Numbered from the stretch's first letter, positions 26,064 to 35,100 are shown. The stretch is 64,000 nucleotides of DNA from Actinoplanes aureus (GCF_015704865.1 NZ_JADQTO010000008.1:27231-91230); one strand, 5' to 3'. The notes: generated by a model not told the origin, from the letters alone. Numbers and translations: made by a program.

Positions 26064-26749
26064 CGCTTCGTCCGCTCCTGTATGTCCTGTTCGGTGCCCG
26101 TCCAGCCCAGCACGGTCCGGTCACCGATGATGTCGTGCACCGCGAAACGGGCGAAAAGCTCCTCCGCGTACCAGCGGTCGGCCGGTGTGCGGGCGATCGC
26201 CGCGCGATGCTCCGGCTGACGGTACGCGAATGCGGTGAGATCCGTCGTGCTCCGCCACACGCTGACCGTGCCCTGCCAGCCGATCGGCGCCTCACCCACC
26301 CCGAACCGGGCGAGCAGCCCCGGCGCGGTGGCCACCTCCCGGGCCACCGCCGGGATCGCCCGCCAGAACCGGATCGCCCGGGTGGGCCGCAGCCGTGCCC
26401 GGGTGAGCGCCAGCACCATCCCCTCGGTCCGGCGCCCGGTCGGCTGGAACGGGCTGCGTCCGGACCACTCGCCACGGCTGACCAGCGGTTCCAGGTCGAG
26501 GCGCGCGCTGTGTGCGGCGATCCGGTCCCAGGCCGGGAACGTCACCGGCCGATCGGAGACCGTCACCGCCGCGTACCGGGTGAGGTCCGCGTCGCCGGGG
26601 CCGAAGCCGAGGCCGGTACCCGTACCGAGGAACTTGGCGAATCGGACACCGGGCAGGTGGCGGCGGGCGAAGGCCATGCGCAGCAGGGCCGAGCCGACGG
26701 CGCGGCGCGGCACCCGCCAGACGTGCAGGCTGACCTGGGTCGCGGTCAT
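26060..26749 (-). CDS. crtA: CrtA-like (spheroidene monooxygenase family) oxygenase
   Basis: A 229-residue protein of the spheroidene monooxygenase family, which in purple bacteria puts a keto group at C-2 of acyclic carotenoids. Matching segments are FAKFLGTGTGLGFGPGDADL, TRYAAVTV, RGEWSGRSPFQP, ALTRARLRP, RFWRAIPAVAREVATAPGLL, GIGEAP-like FGVGEAPIG, SVWRS and DRWYAEELFARF. With CruF, CruG and CrtD in the same operon it could be the C-2' oxygenase that supplies the hydroxyl CruG glycosylates; this is inference. Its ATG overlaps the preceding stop. Confidence 0.75.
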   Translation of the reverse strand: MTATQVSLHVWRVPRRAVGSALLRMAFARRHLPGVRFAKFLGTGTGLGFGPGDADLTRYAAVTVSDRPVTFPAWDRIAAHSARLDLEPLVSRGEWSGRSPFQPTGRRTEGMVLALTRARLRPTRAIRFWRAIPAVAREVATAPGLLARFGVGEAPIGWQGTVSVWRSTTDLTAFAYRQPEHRAAIARTPADRWYAEELFARFAVHDIIGDRTVLGWTGTEQDIQERTKR

Positions 26750-27216
26750 GCCACCTCGGCCGGGGTGCCGGCAGTGACTCGGACCAGCTCGGGATAGCTG
26801 ATCGGAAAGACCGACCGCGGCACGCCACCGGCCGCCCAGACCACCGGGTACTGCTCAAGATCCACGTCGACCAGCGTACGCACGGGTTTCGGGTGGCCGA
26901 CCGGTGCGACACCGCCGATCGCCTGCCCGGTGTGCCGCCGGACGAACTCGGGAGTGGCCCGGCCCAGCTTCGTGACGCCGAGCGAGGCCGCCACCTTCGC
27001 GGTGTCCACCCGGTGCGCTCCGGAGGTCAGCACCAGCAGCGGCTCCCCGTCCGCGTCGAAGATCAGCGAGTTGGCGATCTGGCCGACCTCGATCTCCAGC
27101 GCGGCGGCCGCGGCGGCCGCGGTGTGCACCGCCTCGTCCAGGATGACGATCTCGGCGGACACACCGGCGCTCTCCAGGGCGTCGCGTACCGCGGTCACGT
27201 TGGGATGGTTCCGCAT
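26746..27216 (-). CDS. YbaK/EbsC-family aminoacyl-tRNA deacylase-like protein
   Basis: A 156-residue protein of the YbaK/ProX editing family, which hydrolyses mischarged tRNA such as Cys-tRNA(Pro). Visible marks are the conserved Lys in VDTAKVAASLG, the GQAIGGVAPVGHPKPV loop and the central IANSLIF strand. An in-frame GTG one codon earlier (27219) is equally possible; AGGA sits 7 bases before the ATG. It lies inside the carotenoid operon with a 4-base overlap to crtA, but nothing suggests a pigment role. Confidence 0.85.
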   Translation of the reverse strand: MRNHPNVTAVRDALESAGVSAEIVILDEAVHTAAAAAAALEIEVGQIANSLIFDADGEPLLVLTSGAHRVDTAKVAASLGVTKLGRATPEFVRRHTGQAIGGVAPVGHPKPVRTLVDVDLEQYPVVWAAGGVPRSVFPISYPELVRVTAGTPAEVA

Positions 27217-27220
27217 CACC

Positions 27221-28024
27221 TCATCCTGCCGCGTTCTCGCTGGCTTCCCACAGCGCGGCCGCGAGTTGCGGATCGCGCGCGTACGGCGCCGGGCTGGTCA
27301 GCTCGTGGCCGACGTAGTAGCCGCCGTTCACCAACTCGCCGGCGGGTGCCGTGGCCAGCCAGACCAGCAGCTCCCCGGCCTTCTCCGGGGTCGTCAGGAA
27401 CGGCGCGTACCGGTAGAAGAACCGGATGACCCGGCCGGTGCCGAAGTTGGTGCGGACCACGCCCGGGTGGAAGGACACGCTCGTCACCTCCGGCCAGCGC
27501 CGGGCCGCCTCGGCCGCGAAGAGGATGTTCGCCGTTTTACCCGCGCCGTACGCCTGCCAGGGGTCGTATCTGTCCTTCGCGCCGGGCAGGTCGTCCGGGT
27601 CGGGCCGGCCCCGGTTGTGCGCCCGGGAGGCGGTGTTCACCACCCGGCCGTCCTTCAGGCGCGGCAGCAACAGGGTGGTGAGCAGGAACGGGGACAGGTG
27701 ATTGCTCTGGATGGTGGCCTCGTAGCCGTCGGCGGTGCGTCGATACTCGCCGACCATGCCACCGGCGTTGTTGGCCAGCACGTCGATCCGCTGATATCCG
27801 GCGAGGAGCTGGTCGGCGAGAGCGCGTACCTCGGCGAAGGACTCGAAGTCGGCCCGGAAGCTCGCCGGCTCCCGCCCGCCGGCCTGCCGCACCTGGGCGA
27901 CCGCGTCCGCGAGCCGCCGCGGGTCCCGGCCCACCAGAATCACCTCGTCACCGCGGGCGGCGAACTGCTTGGCGGCCGCCAGGCCCACCCCCGAGCTGCC
28001 CCCGGTCACCACGATCGTCGCCAC
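27221..28024 (-). CDS. Short-chain dehydrogenase/reductase, retinol-dehydrogenase-like
   Basis: A 267-residue SDR. It has the cofactor motif TGGSSGVG at the N terminus, NNAGG near residue 87, the Ser in NTASRAH and the catalytic YGAGK. The shape, with a long loop after the catalytic Ser and HPGVVRTNF, resembles the retinol dehydrogenase / WW-domain oxidoreductase subgroup that acts on isoprenoid alcohols and ketones. The start is GTG 28024, six bases after GGAGG. It is the first gene of the operon and could reduce a keto group made by the CrtA-like enzyme (inference). Confidence 0.85.
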   Translation of the reverse strand: MATIVVTGGSSGVGLAAAKQFAARGDEVILVGRDPRRLADAVAQVRQAGGREPASFRADFESFAEVRALADQLLAGYQRIDVLANNAGGMVGEYRRTADGYEATIQSNHLSPFLLTTLLLPRLKDGRVVNTASRAHNRGRPDPDDLPGAKDRYDPWQAYGAGKTANILFAAEAARRWPEVTSVSFHPGVVRTNFGTGRVIRFFYRYAPFLTTPEKAGELLVWLATAPAGELVNGGYYVGHELTSPAPYARDPQLAAALWEASENAAG

Positions 28025-28129
28025 CTGTCGCCTCCTGCTCTCGTCCGCCCGCCTCGCCTGCCCGCCTCGCCTCACCGAGCATCCTGGCATCCGGCCCGGG
28101 TTTCAGCGCGGGGGCGAGGGTCAGCGTCA

Positions 28130-28156
28130 CCGCGATCGCTATCACCACGATCGCGG
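28130..28156. repeat. 9-bp stem hairpin upstream of the carotenoid operon
   Basis: CCGCGATCG (28130-28138) and CGATCGCGG (28148-28156) are perfect arms around a 9-base loop. It lies 106 bases upstream of the SDR start and could be an operator or a folded leader. Confidence 0.35.
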
Positions 28157-28231
28157 ATCCGGGCCCGGGGAGTTCGGCGACTGCGCCGGCCAGCCGGCAC
28201 CGACCGCCTGCATGGTGTGCATGCCGAACTG

Positions 28232-28334
28232 TGCAACCCCGGCGGTCCCGCCGGAATCTCCTCGTCCCCGCTCTGCCGACGCGAGCCCGCCGCCCGTCCC
28301 GGCCTCACCGCGACCGCCGGGAACACCAATCCGT
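28232..28334. repeat. Partial copy of the arm sequence of the 19356-19647 inverted repeat
   Basis: 28280-28334 aligns with 19441-19498 at roughly 80 percent, with two or three single-base gaps. Shared blocks include CGCGAGCC, CCGTCCCGGCC, CCGCCGGG and ATCCGT. Weaker similarity reaches back to about 28232. The match continues past the arm into the loop of the first element, so it is homologous sequence, not chance GC similarity. The right arm is not clearly present here; a 14-bp tandem array starts at exactly 28335 instead. Confidence 0.55.
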
Positions 28335-28450
28335 CCCGCCCGGCCCATCCCGCCCGGCCCATCCCGCCCGGCCCATCCCGCCCGGCCCATCCCGCCCGGC
28401 CCATCCCGCCCATCCCGCCCGTCCCGCCCGGCCCGTCCCGCCCCGCCCGT
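28335..28450. repeat. 14-bp tandem repeat array (CCCGCCCGGCCCAT)
   Basis: Five perfect consecutive units (28335-28404) are followed by two 9-base shortened units and two variant 14-base units to 28450. There are no spacers, so it is not a CRISPR array. It is a minisatellite likely to vary in copy number. Confidence 0.9.
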
Positions 28451-28604
28451 CCAGCGCCGGGGCGGGCTCCGCCAGGCGCGTTCCGAGTCAGACCGTCCCG
28501 CACCAGGCGGTTCCGTGCCGGGCTGTTCCGGCTGCTCACCGCAGGCGCCCGGCCAATGCCAACCCGATTCGGCCGGAACCACGTGGTCAGTTTCATGCGG
28601 AGCC

Positions 28605-28636
28605 GACCGGCCGACCGGCCGACCGGCCGACCGGCC
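28605..28636. repeat. 8-bp tandem repeat (GACCGGCC x4)
   Basis: Four perfect consecutive copies at 28605-28636. Each unit contains the self-complementary core CCGG. Confidence 0.85.
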
Positions 28637-28701
28637 GGCCGCTGCCAGCCGTAGTGGCGGCTCAACATCGCCGCCCTTTCACGTGTCGCCGCGCTGACAT
28701 G

Positions 28702-28848
28702 GGCTGGCGGCCGAGCCACCTAACGACGGCCCTATCGGTGCCTCGCCGCCAGCCAGACTCGCTACCACCCTCTCCCCACGTGCGGCCGGGCTCACCCGGC
28801 TGGCGCCCAGTCCTCTCATGGAGGTTCTATCGGTGCCTCAGCGCCAGC
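28702..28848. repeat. Two related tandem stem-loops
   Basis: Unit 1 pairs 28702-28711 with 28745-28754 (10 bp, 33-base loop). Unit 2 pairs 28799-28806 with 28841-28848 (8 bp, 34-base loop). Both carry CTATCGGTGCCTC in the loop just before the 3' arm, so they are diverged direct copies about 96 bases apart. They may be folded RNA or a duplicated protein-binding element. Confidence 0.6.
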
Positions 28849-29063
28849 TGGACCCGACTGCCCTCTTCACCTGCGGTTGGGGCGCGGGGACGGCCGGTCA
28901 CGGGTACCGCTGGTGGAGAGCGGACCTCGGCCACTGAAGATGTTCAGCCGCTGCTCGCCGGCGCTTGCCGTTGTGGTTTGGCCCTGTCGGCGACCGGTCC
29001 CGACCACGCTTCGGGCCGGCTGATCCGGTGGCCGCTCCTTGTCGATCATCTGTTCGAAAAGAT

Positions 29064-29077
29064 GCCCCGCGCGGGGC
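29064..29077. repeat. 14-bp palindrome GCCCCGCGCGGGGC
   Basis: A perfect palindrome about 50 bases upstream of the SOS promoter, with a T5 run 14 bases after it (29091-29095). It could be a weak terminator closing off transcription from the left before the mutasome promoter. Confidence 0.35.
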
Positions 29078-29110
29078 TGTGAAGGTTGCATTTTTGTCGT
29101 AGGGGGGTGT

Positions 29111-29142
29111 TAGTCTCTGCGGTAGTTAGAACGGATGTTCGA
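29111..29142 (+). promoter_or_regulatory. SOS (LexA) box and promoter of the mutasome operon
   Basis: The box at 29127-29142 matches the actinobacterial LexA consensus TCGAAC-N4-GTTCGA at 11 of 12 defined positions (A for C at position 2). TAGTCT at 29111-29116 is a plausible -10 element, placing the box just after the transcription start. It precedes the HEPN - imuB - dnaE2 genes, which are damage-induced in other actinobacteria. Confidence 0.75.
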
Positions 29143-29542
29143 ACGGGCTTCATCGCTCGGGCGACGGCGTTCTGATCCGGGAGCGTGTTTCGCGGCGCGT
29201 CTCCCGGGGCGGCACCGCGAAGTGCCGCACGCGTGGTTCGGGCATTCGCGGGCCCGGACCCGTACAAGGCAGGCCGTCGCCCGCTGCCCCCGACCCCCGG
29301 TGGCGGGCGACGGACCCGCCGGGTGGTGCCGCCGGGTGTGGTGTGGGGAAGCTTCACACCCGGTCGGCTCGCCGCCGGGGCAGGCTTCACGGTTTGCCCG
29401 ACGGGGCTCCGGCTCTGCCCGCTGGAGCCCCGTCCCGGCCCCGGCCGGTCCGTTGCGGACCTGCTCGGCGCGCTGTGTCTTCCTCCGCAGCGCAACGGTT
29501 CGGCCCTCACGTCGGATGCGGAACAGGCGAGGAGAAACAACG
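29143..29542 (+). other. 400-base structured leader of the mutasome operon, no convincing gene
   Basis: Between the SOS box and the HEPN ATG. It contains strong hairpins: a 9-bp stem GTCGCCCGC ... GCGGGCGAC around a C-rich loop (near 29276-29311) and an 11-bp stem (29400-29410 with 29424-29434). Open frames run through it in phase with the HEPN gene, but they lack starts with ribosome sites, while GGAG lies just before ATG 29543. It could be an untranslated regulatory leader or a small RNA. Confidence 0.5.
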
Positions 29543-30040
29543 ATGGCGAGCATCACTGCCCCGGGCCTCGAGCCGGCTCCCGGTCCGGTTCGTGCCGGCA
29601 CGGCCACCAGGGCGGATGCGCCCACGGTCCCGGCGCACATGCTGCCGCACCGCACACCGGCTCAGCTGCTGACGATCGCCCGCCAAGGGCTGGACGAGGC
29701 GGCACACACCAACCCCGACGGGCTGCGCTACGCGGCGGCTCATCTGGCCGCCCTGCGCGCCGCCGCCGCTCTGCTCGCCGCCCGCGCCCGGCCCGCCGCG
29801 CCCGGCCGTCGTGCCCGGGCGACAAGCGTCTGGTCCCTGCTCGTCCTGGTGGCTCCCGAGTTCGGTGATTGGGCCGGTTACTTCGCGCTGGGCGCGGGCA
29901 AACGCGCCGCCGCGGAGGCCGGTATTCCTCGTGTCGTGAGCGCCCGGGAGGCCGACGACCTGCTGCGCGCGGCCGAGCAGTTCGTCACCGTGGTCGAGTC
30001 GTCCCTGGGTCTGGCATACCAGCCACCCTTGGCGGCCTGA
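29543..30040 (+). CDS. SAV_6107-type HEPN-domain protein of the ImuB-DnaE2 operon
   Basis: A 165-residue, mostly helical protein resembling the actinobacterial SAV_6107 HEPN group. After a Pro/Ala-rich tail (1-35), helices carry LLTIARQGLDEAA, then R62-YAAA-H67, which fits the Rx4-6H motif of HEPN ribonucleases, and later VWSLLVLVAPEFGDWAGYFA with WAGYFALGAGKRAAAE. GGAG precedes the ATG. It occupies the place taken by the RecA-like ImuA' in mycobacterial mutasomes, and no ImuA' is present here. Its role is unknown: a third mutasome part or a damage-linked ribonuclease are possibilities (inference). Confidence 0.75.
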   Translation: MASITAPGLEPAPGPVRAGTATRADAPTVPAHMLPHRTPAQLLTIARQGLDEAAHTNPDGLRYAAAHLAALRAAAALLAARARPAAPGRRARATSVWSLLVLVAPEFGDWAGYFALGAGKRAAAEAGIPRVVSAREADDLLRAAEQFVTVVESSLGLAYQPPLAA

Positions 30041-30085
30041 TCCGGCCGTCGTGGCCGGGCTGTGGGCGCTGCGTGAGGGGGCGTA

Positions 30086-32119
30086 GTGGAAGCGGCCGTG
30101 CGCACGCTGCTGGTCTGGTGCCCGGACTGGCCGATCGTCGCTGCCGAGATTGTGGAAGGGGTGGCGGCCGGGGAAGCGGTCGTCGTCCTTTCCGGCAATC
30201 GCGTGCTGGCCTGTTCGGAGGCGGCGCGGCGGGAGGGCGTGCGACGGGGGTTGCGGCGCCGGGAAGCGCAGAGCCGGTGCCCGTGGATGACCGTCGTGGA
30301 GCATGATCCGGGACGTGACGCCCGGGCGTTCGAGCCGGTGGTGGCGGCGATCGAGGAGGTCGTGGCCGGGGTCGAGGTGATCCGGGCCGGTGCGTGCGCG
30401 GTCGCGGTGCGCGGCCCGGCGCGGTACTTCGGTGGTGAGGAGGCCGCGGCCGAGCGGATCGTCGAGCAGGTCGCGCAGGCGTGTGCCGTGGAGTGCCAGG
30501 TCGGAATCGCGGAGGGCGTGTTCGCGGCCGGGATCGCGGCGCGGACCGGGCGGGTCGTGCCGCCGGGGGAGACGCGGGAGTTTCTGTCCGGCGTACCTGT
30601 CGAGGCTCTGGAGCGGCCGGAGCTGACCGACCTCCTGCACCGGCTGGGGATCAAGACGCTCGGTCAGTTCGCCGCGCTGCCCGCCGGGGACGTGCTGACC
30701 CGGTTCGGGTTCGACGGCGCGCTGGCGCACCGGCTCGCGTCCGGGGCTGATCACCGGCCGCTCGCAGTCCGGAAACCGCCGCTCGACCTGGCCGTCGAGG
30801 ACACCTACGACGAACCGCTGGAGCGGGTGGACGTGGCCGCCTTCGCCGGCCGGGTGCTGGCCGAGCGACTGCACGAGGGGCTTGCCGCGCACGGGCTGGC
30901 CTGCACCCGGCTCGGGGTGGAGGCGGTCACCGTGGACGGACAGGAGCTGTTCCGGATGTGGCGGCACGACGGCACTCTCACCGCCACCGCGATCGCCGAT
31001 CGGGTGCGCTGGCAGCTGGACGGCTGGCTCACCGGGGCCCGGCGTGGCGTCCTGGAGCGGCCTACCGCCGGGCTGGTCCGGCTGCGCCTGGTACCGGACG
31101 GAGTGCTGGTCCATCTCGGGCTGCAAGCCGGACTCTGGGGCGAGACGGGCGCGGAGCGGGACCGGGCACACCGGGTCTTCAGCCGGGTGCAGGGCCTGCT
31201 CGGTCCGAACGCGGTGGTGACGCCGGTGCTGGGCGGTGGGCGTTCGGCGGACGACCAGGTGCGGCTCGTGCCGTGGGGCGACGAACGCGAACCGTCCCGG
31301 CCGGGTGCCGCGCACATCGATCCGATTCCCGGTGCCGGGCCGGAGCCACCCGCCGCGCCGGCGTTGCGGCTGGTCAGATCACTGCCAAGGGAGGCCGCCC
31401 AGGCGGCGCCGCCCACTGCGGCCGGGGCGGTGCCGGCCGCTGTGTCCGGGGCGGCTTCGGCCGCCGTGGCCGGAAAGGAAACGCCCGGATCGTCCGGTGA
31501 TCTCGCTTCCGTGGTGCGGCTCCGCCCGCCGGAACAGGAACGTGAGCAAACGCGACCGGCGGCGGTGACGCGCCTGCGGCCGGTGCCGGTCATTCCGGCT
31601 GAGCCGGGCGGTGGGGCGCGGCCAGGTGGCGGGCGGGGTGGGCCGGTGCCGGCGGAGGTGCCGGACATTCCGGCTGAGCCGGGCGGCGGAGGGCGGCCAG
31701 GTGGCGGGCCGGGTGGGCCGGCCGCCGCGTCGTTTCCTGTGCCGGGGCCGGTGAAGCGGCCCGGTCGCAGGTCCGCCCGGCAGATCGCGTTGCCGCCCTG
31801 GCCGGGGCGGTTGCCCCGGCCAGCGCCGGCGGTGGTGCCCGGCCGGCCGGCTACGGCGGTGGTGCTCGACGCGGCCGGCCGGCCGGTGGGGGTGAGCGCC
31901 CGGCTGGAACTGACCGGGCCGCCGGTGACCGTCGCCGTGGAGCGGGGCGCGCCGGCCGAGATCGTCGGCTGGGCCGGGCCGTGGCCGGTGGACGAGCGCT
32001 GGTGGGCGGACGGGGAGGCGCGGAGGCGGGCCCGGTTCCAGGTGATGCTGGCCGGCGGGCGGGCGTTGCTGCTGTCGCTGGCGGGCGGTCAGTGGGTGGT
32101 GGAGGCGGTTTATGACTGA
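30086..32119 (+). CDS. imuB: ImuB, catalytically dead Y-family polymerase
   Basis: Adaptor of the translesion mutasome that links DnaE2 to the sliding clamp. The 677-residue product has a Y-family body (about 1-360) but WCPDWP replaces the usual first metal site and the second acidic motif is AGACAV in place of SIDE, the expected loss in ImuB. Residues about 395-590 are a Pro/Gly/Ala-rich linker with an in-frame 75-nt repeat (31591 and 31666). The C-terminal domain (TAVVLDAAGRPVGVSARLEL to GQWVVEAVYD) is typical of actinobacterial ImuB. GTG start 45 bases after the HEPN gene. Confidence 0.9.
   Translation: MEAAVRTLLVWCPDWPIVAAEIVEGVAAGEAVVVLSGNRVLACSEAARREGVRRGLRRREAQSRCPWMTVVEHDPGRDARAFEPVVAAIEEVVAGVEVIRAGACAVAVRGPARYFGGEEAAAERIVEQVAQACAVECQVGIAEGVFAAGIAARTGRVVPPGETREFLSGVPVEALERPELTDLLHRLGIKTLGQFAALPAGDVLTRFGFDGALAHRLASGADHRPLAVRKPPLDLAVEDTYDEPLERVDVAAFAGRVLAERLHEGLAAHGLACTRLGVEAVTVDGQELFRMWRHDGTLTATAIADRVRWQLDGWLTGARRGVLERPTAGLVRLRLVPDGVLVHLGLQAGLWGETGAERDRAHRVFSRVQGLLGPNAVVTPVLGGGRSADDQVRLVPWGDEREPSRPGAAHIDPIPGAGPEPPAAPALRLVRSLPREAAQAAPPTAAGAVPAAVSGAASAAVAGKETPGSSGDLASVVRLRPPEQEREQTRPAAVTRLRPVPVIPAEPGGGARPGGGRGGPVPAEVPDIPAEPGGGGRPGGGPGGPAAASFPVPGPVKRPGRRSARQIALPPWPGRLPRPAPAVVPGRPATAVVLDAAGRPVGVSARLELTGPPVTVAVERGAPAEIVGWAGPWPVDERWWADGEARRRARFQVMLAGGRALLLSLAGGQWVVEAVYD
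31591..31728 (+). repeat. Direct repeat of about 63 bases, period 75, inside imuB
   Basis: Two diverged copies starting CATTCCGGCTGAGCCGGGCG at 31591 and 31666 encode IPAEPGGG-type Gly/Pro-rich stretches in the ImuB linker. The period is 25 codons, so unit gain or loss would keep the frame. Confidence 0.7.
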
Positions 32120-32125
32120 GGGGGA

Positions 32126-35100
32126 GTGGTGGGCTTCAACAACCCGGATGTGCCCTGGTCGCAGCTGGAGAGCACGCTGTCCGGGCGCACGCCGGCCGGG
32201 CAGCGTGACCTGTGGACGATCACCGACGACCAGCCGGTGGTCGATCCGCTGGCGATCGACGGGGACGGCGGGGACTCACCCGCCTGGAGCCGCAAGCGCG
32301 AGCCCTACCGGGCCGCGCCGGGGCTGGTCCGGGCCGAGAACACCACGGCGTACGCCGAACTGCACTGTCACACCAATTTCAGCTTCCTGGACGGCGCCAG
32401 CCACCCCGAGGAGCTCGCCGAGGAGGCGGCCCGGCTGGGCTTGACCGGGCTGGCCGTCACCGACCACGACGGCTTCTACGGCGTGGTCCGGTTCTCCCAG
32501 GCGGCCCGGGAGCTGGGCCTGCCCACGATCTTCGGCGCCGAGTTGTCGCTGGGCCTGTCCCGGCCGCAGGGCGGTGAACCGGATCCGGAGGGGGTTCATC
32601 TGCTGGCGCTGGCGCACGGCCATGAGGGCTATGCCCGGCTGGCCCGGGTGATCTCGCAGGCCCAGCTGGCCGGTGGGGAGAAGGGCAAGCCGGATTACGG
32701 CGACGTGGAGCAGGTCGCCGAGGTTCTCAAGGATCACGTGCTGGTGCTGACCGGATGCCGCAAGGGTCCGGTTCCGTGGGCGCTGGCCACCGGCGGCATC
32801 GAAAAAGCGGGGTACGAGCTGGACCGTCTCGTCAGCCTCTTCGGCGCCCCGAACGTGGCGGTGGAGCTGACCGAGCACGGCGACCCGTACGACTCGGATC
32901 GCAACGACGCCCTGTTCGAGCTGGCCGGCAGCCGGGGACTGGAGGTGGTGGCCACCAACAACGTGCACTACGCCACCCCGTCCCGGCGCCGGCTCGCGAC
33001 CGCCCTGGCCGCGGTCCGGGCCCGGCGCAGCCTGGACGACATGGACGGCTGGCTGCCGGCGGCCGGCACCGCCCACCTGCGCAGCGGGGACGAGATGGCC
33101 CGCCGGTTCGCCGCCTATCCGGGCGCGGTGGCGAACGCCGCGATGTACGGCGACGGCCTCGCCTTCAACCTGGACCTGGTCGCGCCACGGTTGCCGGACT
33201 ATCCGGTACCGCGGGGGCACACCGAGATGAGCTGGCTGCGGGAGCTGACGATGGACGGCGCCCGGAAGAGGTACGGAGAGCACCACCCGCGGGCCTACGC
33301 GCAGATCGAGAAGGAACTGCGCATGATCGAGGATCTCGGGTTCCCCGGCTATTTCCTGGTCGTCTACGACATAGTCCGGTTCTGCCGGGAGAACGACATC
33401 TACTGCCAGGGCCGCGGCTCGGCGGCCAACTCCGCGGTCTGCTACGCGCTTTGGATCACCAACGTCGACTCGGTGCGCTACAACCTGCTCTTCGAGCGGT
33501 TCCTCGCCCCGGAGCGGGACGGCCCGCCGGACATCGACGTGGACATCGAGTCGGACCGGCGTGAGGAGGTCATCCAGCACGTCTACGAGAAGTACGGGCG
33601 GGAGCACACCGCCCAGGTGGCGAACGTGATCTCGTACCGGCCGCGGTCGGCGGTGCGGGACATGGCCCGGGCGTTCGGGTTCTCCGCCGGGCAGCAGGAC
33701 GCCTGGAGCAAGCAGATCGACCGCTGGGGTGACGTGGCGTCGGCCGACGAGGACATCCCGGAGCAGGTGATCGAGTTCGCGAACGAGGTGCAGACGTTCC
33801 CGCGGCATCTCGGCATCCACTCCGGCGGCATGGTGATCTGCGACCGGCCGATCATCGAGGTCTGCCCGGTGGAGTGGGGGCGGATGCCGGGCCGCACGGT
33901 GCTCCAGTGGGACAAGGACGACTGCGCCGCCGTCGACCTGGTCAAGTTCGACCTGCTCGGGCTCGGGATGCTGTCGGCGCTGCACTACGCGTACGACATG
34001 ATCGACGACGAGCTGGACATCGCGACGATGCCGCTCGACGATGCCGAGGTCTACGAGATGCTCTGCCGGGCGGACTCGGTCGGTGTGTTCCAGGTGGAGA
34101 GCCGGGCCCAGATGGCCACGCTGCCCCGGCTCAAACCCAAGGAGTTCTACGACCTGGTCATCGAGGTGGCGCTGATCCGTCCCGGTCCGATCCAGGGCGG
34201 CTCGGTCCACCCGTACATCAGACGGAAGAACGGCCTGGAGCCGCCGCGCGTGCCGCACCCGCTGATGGCGAACGCGCTGGCCAAGACCCTGGGTGTGCCG
34301 CTCTTCCAGGAGCAGCTGATGCAGCTGGCGATCGACGTGGCCGGGTTCGACCCGGCCGAGGCGGACCAGCTGCGGCGCGCCATGGGCGCGAAGCGGTCCA
34401 TCACCAAGATGGAGAAGATCAAACAGCGACTGTACGACGGGATGGCCACCAACGGGATCACCGGTGAGCTCGCCGACGACCTGTTCCTGAAGCTCTCCGC
34501 GTTCGCCAGTTACGGCTTCCCGGAGAGCCACGCGATGAGCTTCGCCTACCTGGTCTACGCGAGTGCCTGGCTGAAGCGGTACCACCCGGCGGCGTTCTGT
34601 GCGGCGCTGCTCAATGCCCAGCCGATGGGCTTCTACTCACCGCAGACGCTTGTCGACGACGCGCGCCGGCACGGGGTCGAGGTCCGCCGGCCGGACATCA
34701 ACCGCAGCGACGCCGCCGCGACCCTGGAGACCACGCCGGCGATGAGGAGGAAGAGCGAGCCGGGGGAGCCGCCGCACGCCTGGGGGATCGGCGGCCCGGC
34801 CGTCCGGGAGGGACTGTCGAGTGTTCGCACGATCGGGACCGAGCTGGCCGAGCGCATCGAGGAGGAGCGGAAGGCGCGTGGGCCGTACCGGTCGATGACG
34901 GATCTCGCACGGCGTACCGGATGCTCGACTGCCCAGCTGGAGGCCCTCGCGACCGCCGACGCCTTCGCGGGTTTCGGTCTTTCGCGCCGTGAGGCGCTGT
35001 GGGCCGCGGGAGCGGCCGCCCTGGACAAGCCGGACCGCCTGCCCGGCACGGCGACCGGCACCGAGGCGCCGACGCTGCCCGGCATGAGCGAGGTGGACGT

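Noticed and set aside
28335..28450. Possible CRISPR array
   Set aside because: The 14-base units are directly adjacent with no unique spacers, and there are no cas genes in the window.
28231..29082. 283-codon open frame in the repeat-rich region
   Set aside because: It runs through two tandem repeats and palindromes, reads as Pro/Arg/His low complexity, and has no ribosome site. It is a by-product of very high GC.
29143..29542. 6C-type small RNA
   Set aside because: One loop is C-rich, but the second required hairpin with six C is not seen. Kept only as a structured leader.
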